Positions 1-6,839 of a DNA stretch of 9,030 nt are shown piece by piece. The position numbers were made by a program, and so were the translations under genes. The notes beneath the pieces were generated by a model. It ran no database searches. It was given only the letters and a program-made list of their open reading frames with translations, and was not told where the DNA came from. The first letter of the stretch is position 1; each line of letters begins with the position of its first letter. This stretch comes from Bacteroidota bacterium (GTDB taxonomy: Bacteria > Bacteroidota > Bacteroidia > Chitinophagales > Chitinophagaceae), in contig JAEZIL010000214.1 of NCBI GenBank assembly GCA_023436685.1, positions 1 to 9,030 on the forward strand, given 5' to 3'.

Positions 1-1053
1 ACCTACTGCATTCCATTTGTAAGCTGCATTTTCTGTATGCGATACAGGATCCAGAAGCTTTGCTTTATCGTTAAAGTTGAAAGCAAACAGGTTTAGTTTG
101 CTACCATTGTCGCTGCTGAAAGTCACCTTACCATACAGGTCAGTAAAATCAAACGGTATTCCGCTTTCAAATGGTTCACCAAAACTACCGTACATAGCTT
201 TAGATGTAGCACCTAAGTAGCTATGTTTTGCAGAAAGCAGGAATGTTGTAGCAGAACCACCTTCCTTTTTGGCTCTTGCAAGTGGCCCTTCCAGCATTAC
301 CCTCGCCATAATAGGCGATGCCGATACCTTACCTGAAAGGCGGTTTTTATTACCATCTTTGGTCCTTACATCAAGAATAGCCGATGTACGGTTGCCATAT
401 TGCGCGCCAAAGCCTGCAGTTTGCACATCTACGTTGCGTATGGCATCTGTTTCAAATACTGAATACAACCCTATAGAGTGAAATGGGTTATATATAGTTA
501 CACCATCAAGCAATATACCTGTTTGCGAGGGGGCACCACCACGTATATATAACTGCCCGCCCTGGTCGCCGGTAAACACCACACCGGGTACAACCTGCAG
601 GTATTGGGCTATATCAGGTTCGCCACCGGAACTGGGTAGCAATTTCATTTCTTTTGCAGTTACGGTTAGGGTACCTGCATTTACCTGTGTTATCTTTTCT
701 GTTTTTCGTGCAGATATCTCTACGCCCTTCAGTTCAGTTTGCTTCTGCCCAAGGAAAAGCTTCTTGGTTATTACACTTCCTGGTGTTATAGTAATAGTAG
801 TACGAGAGGTATCGTAGCCTATAAGGCTGGTAAACAATGTGTAAGTACCTTCGGGCACTTGCGGCATAGAGAAGTAACCATTTACATCGGTCTGTACACC
901 TAGCTTTGTACCTTCCAGCAGCACATTTGTAAATATCATTGGCTCACCCGTTGCGCGATCATAAACGAAACCTTTAATAGTACCTGTTTGGGCATAAGCT
1001 ACTGCCGATAAACATAAAAACAGGATGGCTAAAAGGCCGGAGCGTCTTTGCAT
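1..1053 (-). CDS. TonB-dependent outer-membrane receptor, N-terminal part (cut by left edge)
   Basis: This is the first 351 residues of an outer-membrane receptor that would import a ligand using energy relayed by TonB. I translated it from the minus strand with no stop; the barrel continues past position 1. Residues 1-21 form a signal peptide (basic MQRR, then a hydrophobic core, cut after AYA, Q22 next). Residues about 24-105 are a carboxypeptidase-D regulatory-like beta domain (GTIKGFVYD, VNGYFSMPQVPEGTY). Residues about 115-225 are the plug, with VVPGVVFTGDQGGQLYIRGG and the ILLDGVTIYNPFH segment. From about 230 the alternating pattern fits the first barrel strands. It lacks obvious SusC-specific features and no SusD partner is in view, so a glycan role is not supported and the substrate is unknown. 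A well-spaced Bacteroidota promoter lies just upstream at 1125-1155. The family call is secure. Confidence 0.92.
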   Translation of the reverse strand, partial: MQRRSGLLAILFLCLSAVAYAQTGTIKGFVYDRATGEPMIFTNVLLEGTKLGVQTDVNGYFSMPQVPEGTYTLFTSLIGYDTSRTTITITPGSVITKKLFLGQKQTELKGVEISARKTEKITQVNAGTLTVTAKEMKLLPSSGGEPDIAQYLQVVPGVVFTGDQGGQLYIRGGAPSQTGILLDGVTIYNPFHSIGLYSVFETDAIRNVDVQTAGFGAQYGNRTSAILDVRTKDGNKNRLSGKVSASPIMARVMLEGPLARAKKEGGSATTFLLSAKHSYLGATSKAMYGSFGEPFESGIPFDFTDLYGKVTFSSDNGSKLNLFAFNFNDKAKLLDPVSHTENAAYKWNAVG

Positions 1054-1124
1054 ATAGTATATTTTTTACAATAAGATGGTTTAAGCCGGAAAAATACGTT
1101 AATAATTACGTTTCAAGCGCGCAA

Positions 1125-1155
1125 CAAAGATAGGAATTACAGTATAGTGACCAAA
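1125..1155 (-). promoter_or_regulatory. Bacteroidota-type promoter for the TonB-dependent receptor
   Basis: Read on the minus strand, TTTG at 1152-1155 is followed after 19 bases by TATCTTTG at 1125-1132. This matches the known Bacteroidota primary-sigma pattern of a -33 TTTG and a -7 TAnnTTTG. Transcription would start near 1118-1120, giving the receptor a leader of about 65 nt. The -33 element covers the ATG at 1155, which argues against using that ATG as the start of nnr. The motif and spacing are seen directly; promoter activity is inferred. Confidence 0.7.
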
Positions 1156-1226
1156 TGGCAGTATATCCCCCTAAAGAGGTTACACAGCATTATATACAGC
1201 ATGCCTTTTTTATTTATTTTGGTGTA

Positions 1227-2750
1227 ATGAAGATTTTCTCAGCTTCGCAGATAAAAGCTTGTGATGCCTACACCATTCATGCGGCGCAGATATCCAGCGC
1301 CGACTTGATGGAACGGGCAGCTAAGGCCTGTGTACAATGGATAAAAGAGCACTTACCCCCCGATAGTGTTTTCATCATTTTATGCGGTACGGGCAATAAT
1401 GGTGGCGACGGCCTTGCTATTACCCGGCTGCTACATAACCAGGGCTATGGCGCAAGGGCTTTTCTTTTAAAAATCAGCGAAGATTTGTCTCCCGATTGCA
1501 GGCACAACTTGCAGCGCCTGGAAGGGATTGATAAAAGCCTGGTACAAACCCTGCAACCGGATACCTATATTACTGATATTGCCCCGCACATAATAATATT
1601 AGATGCAATACTAGGCACTGGGCTTAACAGGGCGCCCGAAGGTTGGATAGCTAACTTTATTACACATATCAATGAAACACCCAATAAAAAAATAGCTATA
1701 GATATACCGAGCGGTATGCCGGCAGATATGGTTCCTGAAGATACGGACAATATAATTTCTGCAGGAGACACTTTAAGTTTTCAGTTTTATAAGCGGGCCT
1801 TCCTCCATCCGGAAACCGGCATTCATACGGGCAACTTACATATATTAGATATTGGTTTGCACCCAACTTTTATTGAATCTACACATACCAGTTATCAGAT
1901 CACCGATATCAACACCCTTAAAGACATATACACCCCCCGCAAACCATTTACTCATAAAGGCACTTATGGAACCGCTTTGTTAATTGGTGGTAGTTATGGC
2001 ATGATGGGAGCTATTGGACTAGCGGCGAAAGCAGCTTACAGGGCTGGAGCGGGTCGGGTTAGAGCGCTGCTGCCGGAATGCGGTTATAATATTTTCCAAA
2101 CTTACCTGCCAGAAGCAATGTGCTTCACCAGTGGTGAGAAACATATCAATCGTATCAGCGAATGGAAGGAAACCCAGGCAATAGCAATAGGGCCGGGAAT
2201 GGGCACAAAACCTGAAACTGCCCGAGCGCTGGTTGACCTGCTGGATGTATGCAAACGCCCCCTGGTGCTGGATGCTGATGCACTGAATATTCTTGCAGAC
2301 CAGCCGGAATTGCTTCATAAAATACCTCCTCATAGCATACTCACCCCCCACCCGAAGGAGTTTTCAAAGTTATTTGGCAAAACAGGTAATAGCATGCAAC
2401 GGCTGGAACTGGCACGTACACAGGCTATGAAGTTTAATATTTACATTGTACTGAAAGATACCTACAGCTGTATTATAAGCCCCGAAGGCGAGTGCAGGTA
2501 TAATATTACCGGCAACGCGGGGCTGGCAACAGGCGGTAGCGGCGATGTATTGACCGGTATTATTGCAGGGCTTTTAGCACAAGGTTACAACCCATACGAT
2601 GCCGCAACGCTTGGTGTTTACTTGCATGGCCTGGCAGGCTCGTATGCATCGGCTAAATTATCGCAGGAAGCCGTAATTGCCGGAGATATTATAGCTGAGC
2701 TTGGCAATGCCTTTACTTTTGTAAGCAATGAAATAAGAGATATTATGTAA
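1227..2750 (+). CDS. nnr: Bifunctional NAD(P)H-hydrate epimerase / ADP-dependent NAD(P)H-hydrate dehydratase
   Basis: This cytosolic repair enzyme acts on damaged NADHX and NADPHX: the N-terminal YjeF domain epimerises the R and S hydrates and the C-terminal ribokinase-like domain dehydrates the S form. The 507-aa length fits the fused bacterial enzyme. The epimerase half (about 1-215) has GTGNNGGDG at 54-62, Asp126 in ILDAILGTGL and AIDIPSGM at 157-164. The dehydratase half (about 225-505) has HKGTYG at 243, IGPGMG at 321, VLDADALN at 347, LTPHPKEF at 372 and the NAGLATGGSGDVLTG stretch at 430-444 with catalytic Asp440. I chose the ATG at 1227 because MKIFSASQIKACD is the usual beginning of the family; an in-frame ATG at 1155 would add 24 unrelated residues and sits in the promoter of the divergent receptor. 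The PspC-domain gene follows closely. Confidence 0.95.
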   Translation: MKIFSASQIKACDAYTIHAAQISSADLMERAAKACVQWIKEHLPPDSVFIILCGTGNNGGDGLAITRLLHNQGYGARAFLLKISEDLSPDCRHNLQRLEGIDKSLVQTLQPDTYITDIAPHIIILDAILGTGLNRAPEGWIANFITHINETPNKKIAIDIPSGMPADMVPEDTDNIISAGDTLSFQFYKRAFLHPETGIHTGNLHILDIGLHPTFIESTHTSYQITDINTLKDIYTPRKPFTHKGTYGTALLIGGSYGMMGAIGLAAKAAYRAGAGRVRALLPECGYNIFQTYLPEAMCFTSGEKHINRISEWKETQAIAIGPGMGTKPETARALVDLLDVCKRPLVLDADALNILADQPELLHKIPPHSILTPHPKEFSKLFGKTGNSMQRLELARTQAMKFNIYIVLKDTYSCIISPEGECRYNITGNAGLATGGSGDVLTGIIAGLLAQGYNPYDAATLGVYLHGLAGSYASAKLSQEAVIAGDIIAELGNAFTFVSNEIRDIM

Positions 2751-2776
2751 AAATTGGCATGAAATTTTCTTTTGTA

Positions 2777-2807
2777 TTGCGGGCACTATTCGTTTGCCTT
2801 AGCTTTG
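2777..2807 (+). promoter_or_regulatory. Possible promoter for the PspC-domain gene
   Basis: TTG at 2777-2779 and TAGCTTTG at 2800-2807, 20 bases apart, fit the Bacteroidota -33/-7 pattern. A start point around 2811-2814 would lie only a few bases before the ATG at 2816, so the mRNA would be nearly leaderless. A bare TAnnTTTG is expected by chance a few times in a window of this size, so only its position makes this plausible. The gene could instead be transcribed from nnr. Confidence 0.3.
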
Positions 2808-2815
2808 CATTGCAT

Positions 2816-3049
2816 ATGTATCATAAACTCGTCAATCTTAAAAGCTTCATTGAATGGAAAGCCTTTGGTGTATGTACTGCTATTGGCGAGAAGCTGGGCG
2901 TAGCTACATCGCGCATCAGGTTGTGGTTTATTTATATTTCTTTCATGACCCTCGGTTCACCGCTTATCATTTACATGATACTGGCATTCTGGATGAATAT
3001 GAAACGTTATATATGGCTTAGCAGGCGTAACCCGCTAAGGTGGCTATAG
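2816..3049 (+). CDS. Small PspC-domain inner-membrane protein
   Basis: This encodes a 77-aa protein with a PspC-type domain, known from the phage-shock-protein C family and common as a stand-alone small protein in Bacteroidota. In that phylum its exact role is not established; membrane-stress sensing is the usual guess. The sequence shows a WKAFGVCTAIGEKLGV segment at about 14-29, the conserved SRIRLWFIYISF entry to a membrane helix at about 31-42, a Gly-Ser-Pro turn and a second hydrophobic stretch (LIIYMILAFWMNM, about 48-60), ending in a basic tail (RRNPLRWL). An in-frame ATG at 2759, 8 bases after the nnr stop, would add a hydrophobic 19-residue extension. I prefer 2816 because it gives the usual family length and a promoter-like motif lies inside the extension. 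Its stop codon directly abuts the stop of the convergent gene. Confidence 0.75.
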   Translation: MYHKLVNLKSFIEWKAFGVCTAIGEKLGVATSRIRLWFIYISFMTLGSPLIIYMILAFWMNMKRYIWLSRRNPLRWL

Positions 3050-3514
3050 CTACTTGAAGGTTACACTCTGTATCAGCTTCATCCCTTTCTCATTGTAAAA
3101 GTTTACTTTCTTAACGCCGTCATATCGGGGTATTGCACAAGTGGCAACGGGATATGCTTCATAGGGCATTTTACCCTTGTACAGGTCTAGCGAGACATAT
3201 GCCTCTATAAAGTCACCAGCCTTCATATCTACTTTCTTAAACTCCATTTTAGAGTCTTTTTTTGATGCAGGCATTAGCAGAACCAACATCACTTCTTTAT
3301 TAAACTTAGGAGTATCGGGCCTGTCACTTTTACCAAAGAATTCTTCGTACTGCTTTCTATCCGTAAGCACAAAGCAGTTAACCCCTTCTTTTAATTGTTG
3401 CCTGGTACCTATGTAATAATGGTGTGGCATTTGCCTTATATCTACAGGTACAGGCTGTGCCCGGAGGTTAAACCCCGTACCGGCCAGCATCAATAAAAGC
3501 AGTAACATTCTCAT
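3050..3514 (-). CDS. Small exported protein, uncertain family (PrcB-like C-terminal pattern possible)
   Basis: I do not firmly recognise this 154-aa protein. Residues 1-19 form a signal peptide (MRM, a run of leucines, then LRA before Gln20), and there is no lipobox cysteine, so the mature protein is probably periplasmic or secreted. The mature part has a segment VNCFVLTDRKQYEEFFG followed by PKFNKEVMLVLLMP (about 45-82), then short beta-type stretches and a closing KVNFYNEKGMKLIQSVTFK region. An insert-then-strand pattern of this kind resembles the PrcB C-terminal domain seen in exported proteins, but this is from pattern only and is weak. Two cysteines (mature domain, in VNCF and ATCAI) could form a disulfide. 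A short purine-rich AGAGG precedes the ATG by one base. No consensus -7 box is visible upstream. It is convergent with the PspC-domain gene. Confidence 0.72.
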   Translation of the reverse strand: MRMLLLLLMLAGTGFNLRAQPVPVDIRQMPHHYYIGTRQQLKEGVNCFVLTDRKQYEEFFGKSDRPDTPKFNKEVMLVLLMPASKKDSKMEFKKVDMKAGDFIEAYVSLDLYKGKMPYEAYPVATCAIPRYDGVKKVNFYNEKGMKLIQSVTFK

Positions 3515-3574
3515 ACCTCTAAGTTATTAATATCAGTTTACAACTCATACAATTACAATATATCAGGGTTTTGT

Positions 3575-3582
3575 TATCTTTG
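3575..3582 (+). promoter_or_regulatory. -7 promoter element of trhO
   Basis: TATCTTTG followed by CAGC is a very typical Bacteroidota -7 box and lies 42 bases before the trhO ATG, which puts the probable start of transcription near 3588 and the leader at about 35-40 nt. The expected -33 position (3552-3555) reads ATTA, so that half is poor. The next gene, tonB, has no box of its own that I can see and may be read from here. Confidence 0.55.
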
Positions 3583-3610
3583 CAGCTCCAATTTTTAACC
3601 TCTAAAAAGT

Positions 3611-3618
3611 AAGGAAGG
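3611..3618 (+). promoter_or_regulatory. Shine-Dalgarno-like site of trhO
   Basis: AAGGAAGG ends 6 bases before the ATG at 3625. This is a better match to the anti-Shine-Dalgarno sequence than any other gene here shows, and it fixes the trhO start. Strong sites of this kind are uncommon in Bacteroidota, which mostly initiate without them. Confidence 0.5.
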
Positions 3619-3624
3619 TACACC

Positions 3625-4692
3625 ATGCCAGTGTTACACAACCGCATCTCCAACGAGGAACTGAAGCAACGTATGTTGGCCGAAACCGAGCCACGTACCA
3701 CAGTTTCCTTCTACAAGTATTTCAGTATTGCTGAGCCTCAGGCCTTTCGCGATGAATTGTATAAGAAATTTTATGCGCTCAATGTATTTGGCCGGATATA
3801 TATTGCGCATGAAGGCATTAATGCCCAGGTGAGCGTACCCGCGGGCAATTACGAAACCTTCCGCGATACCTTATATGCCTCCGCGCCCGCCCTGGATGGC
3901 ATACGTATGAATATTGCCGTGGATGACGACGGCAAATCGTTCTGGGTATTGAAAATAAAAGTACGCGAGAAGATTGTAGCCGATGGTATTGATGATCCTA
4001 CATTCAACCCCGCACACACAGGCCAATACCTTAAGGCAAAAGAATTCAACGAACTGGCCGATAAGGATGACACCATCATTGTAGACATGCGCAACCACTA
4101 TGAATATGAAGTGGGGCATTTTCAGAATGCTATCGAAGTTCCTTCCGATACCTTTCGCAACCAGTTGCCAATGGCAGTTGATATGCTAAAAGATAAGAAG
4201 GATAAGAACATTGTAATGTATTGCACCGGGGGTATACGCTGCGAAAAAGCCAGTGCTTATTTATTGCACAACGGCTTCAAAAATGTTTTCCATGTAGAAG
4301 GTGGCATTATTGAATACACACGCAGAGCCAAAGAGCAAAACCTGCCGCTAAAATTCATTGGTAAAAACTTCGTGTTCGATGGGCGCCTTGGTGAACGTAT
4401 AACAGAAGATGTAATAGCCCAATGCCATACCTGTGGCCAGCCTTGCGATACCCATACCAACTGCCTGAACGATGGTTGCCATCTGTTATTTATACAGTGC
4501 GAAGAATGCGCCCAAAAGCTGGAAGGTTGCTGCAGTGAAACATGCAGAGAAGAAAAGAACCTGCCGCCCGATGAACAGCGTGCACGCCGAGCCGGACGTG
4601 AGAATGGTATCATGGTATTCAACAAATCGAAAGACCACCCACTGCGCAAGCACCGCGACCAGTGGAAGATAGAGCGGGAAGCTGACAAATAA
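3625..4692 (+). CDS. trhO: tRNA uridine(34) hydroxylase TrhO, rhodanese-domain protein
   Basis: TrhO (formerly YceA) carries out oxygen-dependent hydroxylation of U34 in the tRNA anticodon to 5-hydroxyuridine, which helps wobble decoding. The 355-aa protein is close to the E. coli length of about 350. An N-terminal acylphosphatase-like domain (about 20-115) contains VSFYKYFSI and the [15 protein letters not shown] segment. The rhodanese domain (about 145-240) has [14 protein letters not shown] and the active-site loop CTGGIRCEK, with catalytic Cys200 and Cys206. The C-terminal cysteine-rich tail (267-307) carries [23 protein letters not shown] and GCCSETC, then the family-typical RRAGRENG. 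All key residues are present. The start is set by a good ribosome-binding site and an upstream -7 box. tonB follows after 60 bases. Confidence 0.95.
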   Translation: MPVLHNRISNEELKQRMLAETEPRTTVSFYKYFSIAEPQAFRDELYKKFYALNVFGRIYIAHEGINAQVSVPAGNYETFRDTLYASAPALDGIRMNIAVDDDGKSFWVLKIKVREKIVADGIDDPTFNPAHTGQYLKAKEFNELADKDDTIIVDMRNHYEYEVGHFQNAIEVPSDTFRNQLPMAVDMLKDKKDKNIVMYCTGGIRCEKASAYLLHNGFKNVFHVEGGIIEYTRRAKEQNLPLKFIGKNFVFDGRLGERITEDVIAQCHTCGQPCDTHTNCLNDGCHLLFIQCEECAQKLEGCCSETCREEKNLPPDEQRARRAGRENGIMVFNKSKDHPLRKHRDQWKIEREADK

Positions 4693-4733
4693 ATTACAAA
4701 TGCAGGTTGTGAAATAGCTCAAGTACTGCTTCT

Positions 4734-4753
4734 TAGTAGTAAACATACTACTA
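4734..4753 (+). repeat. Perfect inverted repeat ending on the tonB start codon
   Basis: TAGTAGTA at 4734-4741 and TACTACTA at 4746-4753 are exact inverted complements separated by AACA. The last base of the right arm is the A of the tonB ATG. In RNA this would make an 8-bp stem with a tetranucleotide loop directly before the initiation codon. It could also be a DNA operator, or chance. Confidence 0.6.
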
Positions 4754-5550
4754 TGCAAACACAAGCCATTCTTCAAGCCAGCTATCTCGACATCGTTTTC
4801 GATAACCGTAACAAACAATATGGCAGCTACGAGCTGCGCACGCATTACCAGCGCCGTATGACCACTGCCATCATGGGTGTTATAGCCGCATGTTGCCTGT
4901 TTGCAGCTTCAACACTCATAAAAAAACAAGCGCATGCTACTGCTGATCCCGTCGTTTACCGCGAAATAGAAATAACGCGCATAGAGCCACCAACCATCAA
5001 ACCACCCATTGTAACGCCGCCACCAGCGGCCGAACTACCTAAAACTCATACTGCTAAACTTACACCTCCTGTAATAAAGCCGGATGAACTAGTAAAACCA
5101 GAAGATTTGGCTGCCGATAAAAAACAACTGGAGAACGCAGTTTCGGGCAACGATACTAAGCTGGGTTTTACAGATGGAGCTATTGATGGCACACTTAAAG
5201 ACCTGAAGACAAAACCCGGCGTAGTAACACCGCCTGCCGAAACAAAGCCACTGATATTTGTAGAGCAAATGCCGGAGTTTATTGGTGATATGAATGAGTA
5301 CTTGAGCAAATCGCTTAGCTACCCTGCCATGGCTCGCGAAAATAATGTGCAGGGAAAAGTAATGGTACAGTTTGTAGTGAACGAAGACGGCAGTGTGAGC
5401 AATGCAAAAGTATTGCGTGGTATAGGCAGTGGTTGCGATGCGGAAGCACTGCGCGTAGTAAACAGCATGCCCAAATGGAAGCCCGGAAAGCAAAACGGCA
5501 AGGCTGTAAAAGTTTACTACACCTTGCCGATCAGATTTGTACTTAATTAG
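4753..5550 (+). CDS. tonB: TonB energy transducer
   Basis: This inner-membrane protein spans the periplasm and passes proton-motive force from ExbB/ExbD to TonB-dependent receptors such as the one at the left edge. The 265 residues open with the Bacteroidota TonB signature YLDIVFDNRNKQYGSYELR (11-29) facing the cytoplasm. One membrane helix follows at about 37-55, then a Pro-rich periplasmic linker (about 79-115, and again near 159-165) and a TonB C-terminal domain at about 178-263. That domain has SYPAMARENNVQGKVMVQF, NEDGSVSNAKVLRG, the MPKWKPGKQNGKAV loop and a final PIRFVLN strand. The ATG at 4753 is chosen because the N-terminal signature begins soon after. No exbB or exbD is nearby. It lies 60 bases behind trhO on the same strand, so co-transcription is possible, although the functions are unrelated. 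Confidence 0.93.
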   Translation: MQTQAILQASYLDIVFDNRNKQYGSYELRTHYQRRMTTAIMGVIAACCLFAASTLIKKQAHATADPVVYREIEITRIEPPTIKPPIVTPPPAAELPKTHTAKLTPPVIKPDELVKPEDLAADKKQLENAVSGNDTKLGFTDGAIDGTLKDLKTKPGVVTPPAETKPLIFVEQMPEFIGDMNEYLSKSLSYPAMARENNVQGKVMVQFVVNEDGSVSNAKVLRGIGSGCDAEALRVVNSMPKWKPGKQNGKAVKVYYTLPIRFVLN

Positions 5551-5555
5551 TTTTG

Positions 5556-6611
5556 TCAGTTCATCATTCGCGATAGCTTTTCTTCATTTAATATCACTAT
5601 GCTGCCCTCGCGTATATCAATAAGCTTTTCATCTTTAAAATCGCTGAGCGTACGTATCACACTTTCTTTTGCAGTACCGGTTATGTTAGCAAGGTTTTCA
5701 CGGCCAATTTTTATCGATGATGTTTCCACATTATCCTTCTTATACTTCTTGTACAGGGTTATGAGTGCATTTGCCACTTTTTTGCGTAGTGAGCTGTAGG
5801 CCAGTTCAAGCAGCTGTTTCTCGCGCTCGGTTACATTGTTTGCCAAAAGCTGCACAAATTTTTGCAATACATCACGGTTGTTATTCAGCATACCTTTAAA
5901 GTTGGCAACAGGTATCAAGGCTAGTTCCGTATCCTCCATAGCTTCCGCAGTCTCTTTATACACATCTTCCTCTATTATTGCATTATAGCCAATAAACTCA
6001 CCATCGGTACTAATGTTTATTACCAGTTCTTTACCATCTTCATTGGTTTTATACAGCTTTACCTTGCCGCTTTTTACATAGTACAGGTAAACAGGCAGTG
6101 CATCTTCGGTGTATATCAATTGTTTCTTCTTGTAATTACGCGTATTATCCTGAAACTGTGTAAGTATATCCTCCCCCCTCATAGTCTGCATCAGGTCTTT
6201 CATCCCTTCAATACCTGTCTTCACATTATGTTTCAACCTTTCATTTTTCTTCAGCCTGCTTTCTATAGCGTTAACCAGTTCATCGCCGCTTACCAATGGT
6301 TTTGTTATATAGTCGTCTGCACCAAGGTCCATTCCTTTTCTTACATCCATTCTGTCGGCAAGGGCAGTCATAAAAATAAATGGTATGCCCTGCGTTTCGG
6401 GCTTTTTGTGCAATTCGCCTATTACGGCATATCCATCCATTCCCGGCATCATAATATCACACACTATCAGGTCGGGCTTCTCCTCTATAGCTTTTTTTAT
6501 TCCGTCTGCTCCGCCTTCTGCTATCACCGTTTTGTAACCGGCGTCAACTAATACTTCCTCCATCACCAGTCTTACGTCAGCATTATCTTCAATTAATAAT
6601 ATAGTCTTCAT
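5556..6611 (-). CDS. Response regulator with REC, CRP-like and helix-turn-helix domains
   Basis: This 351-aa protein is probably a phosphorylation-controlled transcription factor. REC domain, 1-120: acidic pocket Glu8-Asp9, phospho-acceptor Asp52 (VCDIMMPGMDGY), Thr82 and Lys104 (ITKP) all present. A linker of about 25 residues leads to a CRP-type beta barrel at about 160-255, a dimer helix (about 258-290) and a winged HTH at about 300-345 (IGRENLANITGTAKESVIRTL as recognition region). In the phosphate-cassette position (DGEFIGYNAI then YKETAEAME) the arginine that binds cyclic nucleotide phosphate in Crp is replaced by glutamate, so cAMP binding is doubtful. No FNR-like cysteine cluster is seen. 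The ATG at 6611 starts the REC domain exactly; an in-frame ATG at 6719 adds 36 unrelated residues. No partner histidine kinase is in the window. A weak TATATTTA box lies at 6655-6662. It ends 5 bases from tonB. Confidence 0.9.
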   Translation of the reverse strand: MKTILLIEDNADVRLVMEEVLVDAGYKTVIAEGGADGIKKAIEEKPDLIVCDIMMPGMDGYAVIGELHKKPETQGIPFIFMTALADRMDVRKGMDLGADDYITKPLVSGDELVNAIESRLKKNERLKHNVKTGIEGMKDLMQTMRGEDILTQFQDNTRNYKKKQLIYTEDALPVYLYYVKSGKVKLYKTNEDGKELVINISTDGEFIGYNAIIEEDVYKETAEAMEDTELALIPVANFKGMLNNNRDVLQKFVQLLANNVTEREKQLLELAYSSLRKKVANALITLYKKYKKDNVETSSIKIGRENLANITGTAKESVIRTLSDFKDEKLIDIREGSIVILNEEKLSRMMN

Positions 6612-6696
6612 AACATCTCTCTTTATGTAGTGGATAATCTTGTAGTCTGATACGTAAATATAACAATGAATACAGCACTCATACAACCATTGCATC

Positions 6697-6709
6697 ACAG
6701 TGTTTTTCA
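6697..6709 (+). repeat. 13-base direct repeat, copy 1, upstream of leucine dehydrogenase
   Basis: ACAGTGTTTTTCA occurs here and again, identically, at 6800-6812, 103 bases apart. Both copies lie in the gap between the divergent REC-CRP regulator and the leucine dehydrogenase gene. They may be binding sites for a regulator, possibly the neighbouring one; that is inference. Confidence 0.55.
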
Positions 6710-6799
6710 CCATTTGCATAATGAGTTAAATAATAATGAGTTCAGTTGCTGTTTTTTTATCTGGTATAAACATCTTTCATTATTTGTGCCTAGTGCGTT

Positions 6800-6812
6800 A
6801 CAGTGTTTTTCA
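6800..6812 (+). repeat. 13-base direct repeat, copy 2, upstream of leucine dehydrogenase
   Basis: This is the second exact copy of ACAGTGTTTTTCA. It ends 27 bases before the leucine dehydrogenase ATG, close to where its promoter should be; a poor -7-like TAGGTTTA lies at 6814-6821, immediately after it. A looser relative sharing TGTTTTT lies about midway between the two copies, near 6750. Confidence 0.55.
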
Positions 6813-6839
6813 TTAGGTTTACACCCTCAATTAAAAAAC

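Noticed and set aside
1..1053. SusC-type glycan importer
   Set aside because: The protein has the regulatory-like domain and plug of a generic TonB-dependent receptor, no SusD-like gene is adjacent, and no glycan-degrading genes are in view.
1095..1112. TACGTT direct repeat spaced by 12 bases in the receptor leader
   Set aside because: Six-base repeats in AT-rich sequence are common, and there is no symmetry or context that would make this an operator.
4257..4688. 143-aa minus-strand reading frame opposite trhO
   Set aside because: It lies wholly antisense to the conserved rhodanese and cysteine-rich regions of trhO and shows no protein-family features; it is a by-product of the codon use of the real gene.
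6120..6551. 143-aa plus-strand frame opposite the response regulator
   Set aside because: It is antisense to the REC domain and CRP linker, has an implausible Phe/His/Cys-rich composition, and no initiation signals.
6612..6719. 36-residue extension of the response regulator
   Set aside because: The REC domain starts exactly at the ATG at 6611 (MKTILLIEDN). The extra residues are not domain-like and lie in the divergent promoter region.
6666..6839. 58-residue N-terminal extension of leucine dehydrogenase
   Set aside because: The extension has no likeness to the family, is rich in His, Phe and Cys, and covers the intergenic region with the 13-base repeats. The enzyme begins naturally at the ATG at 6840.
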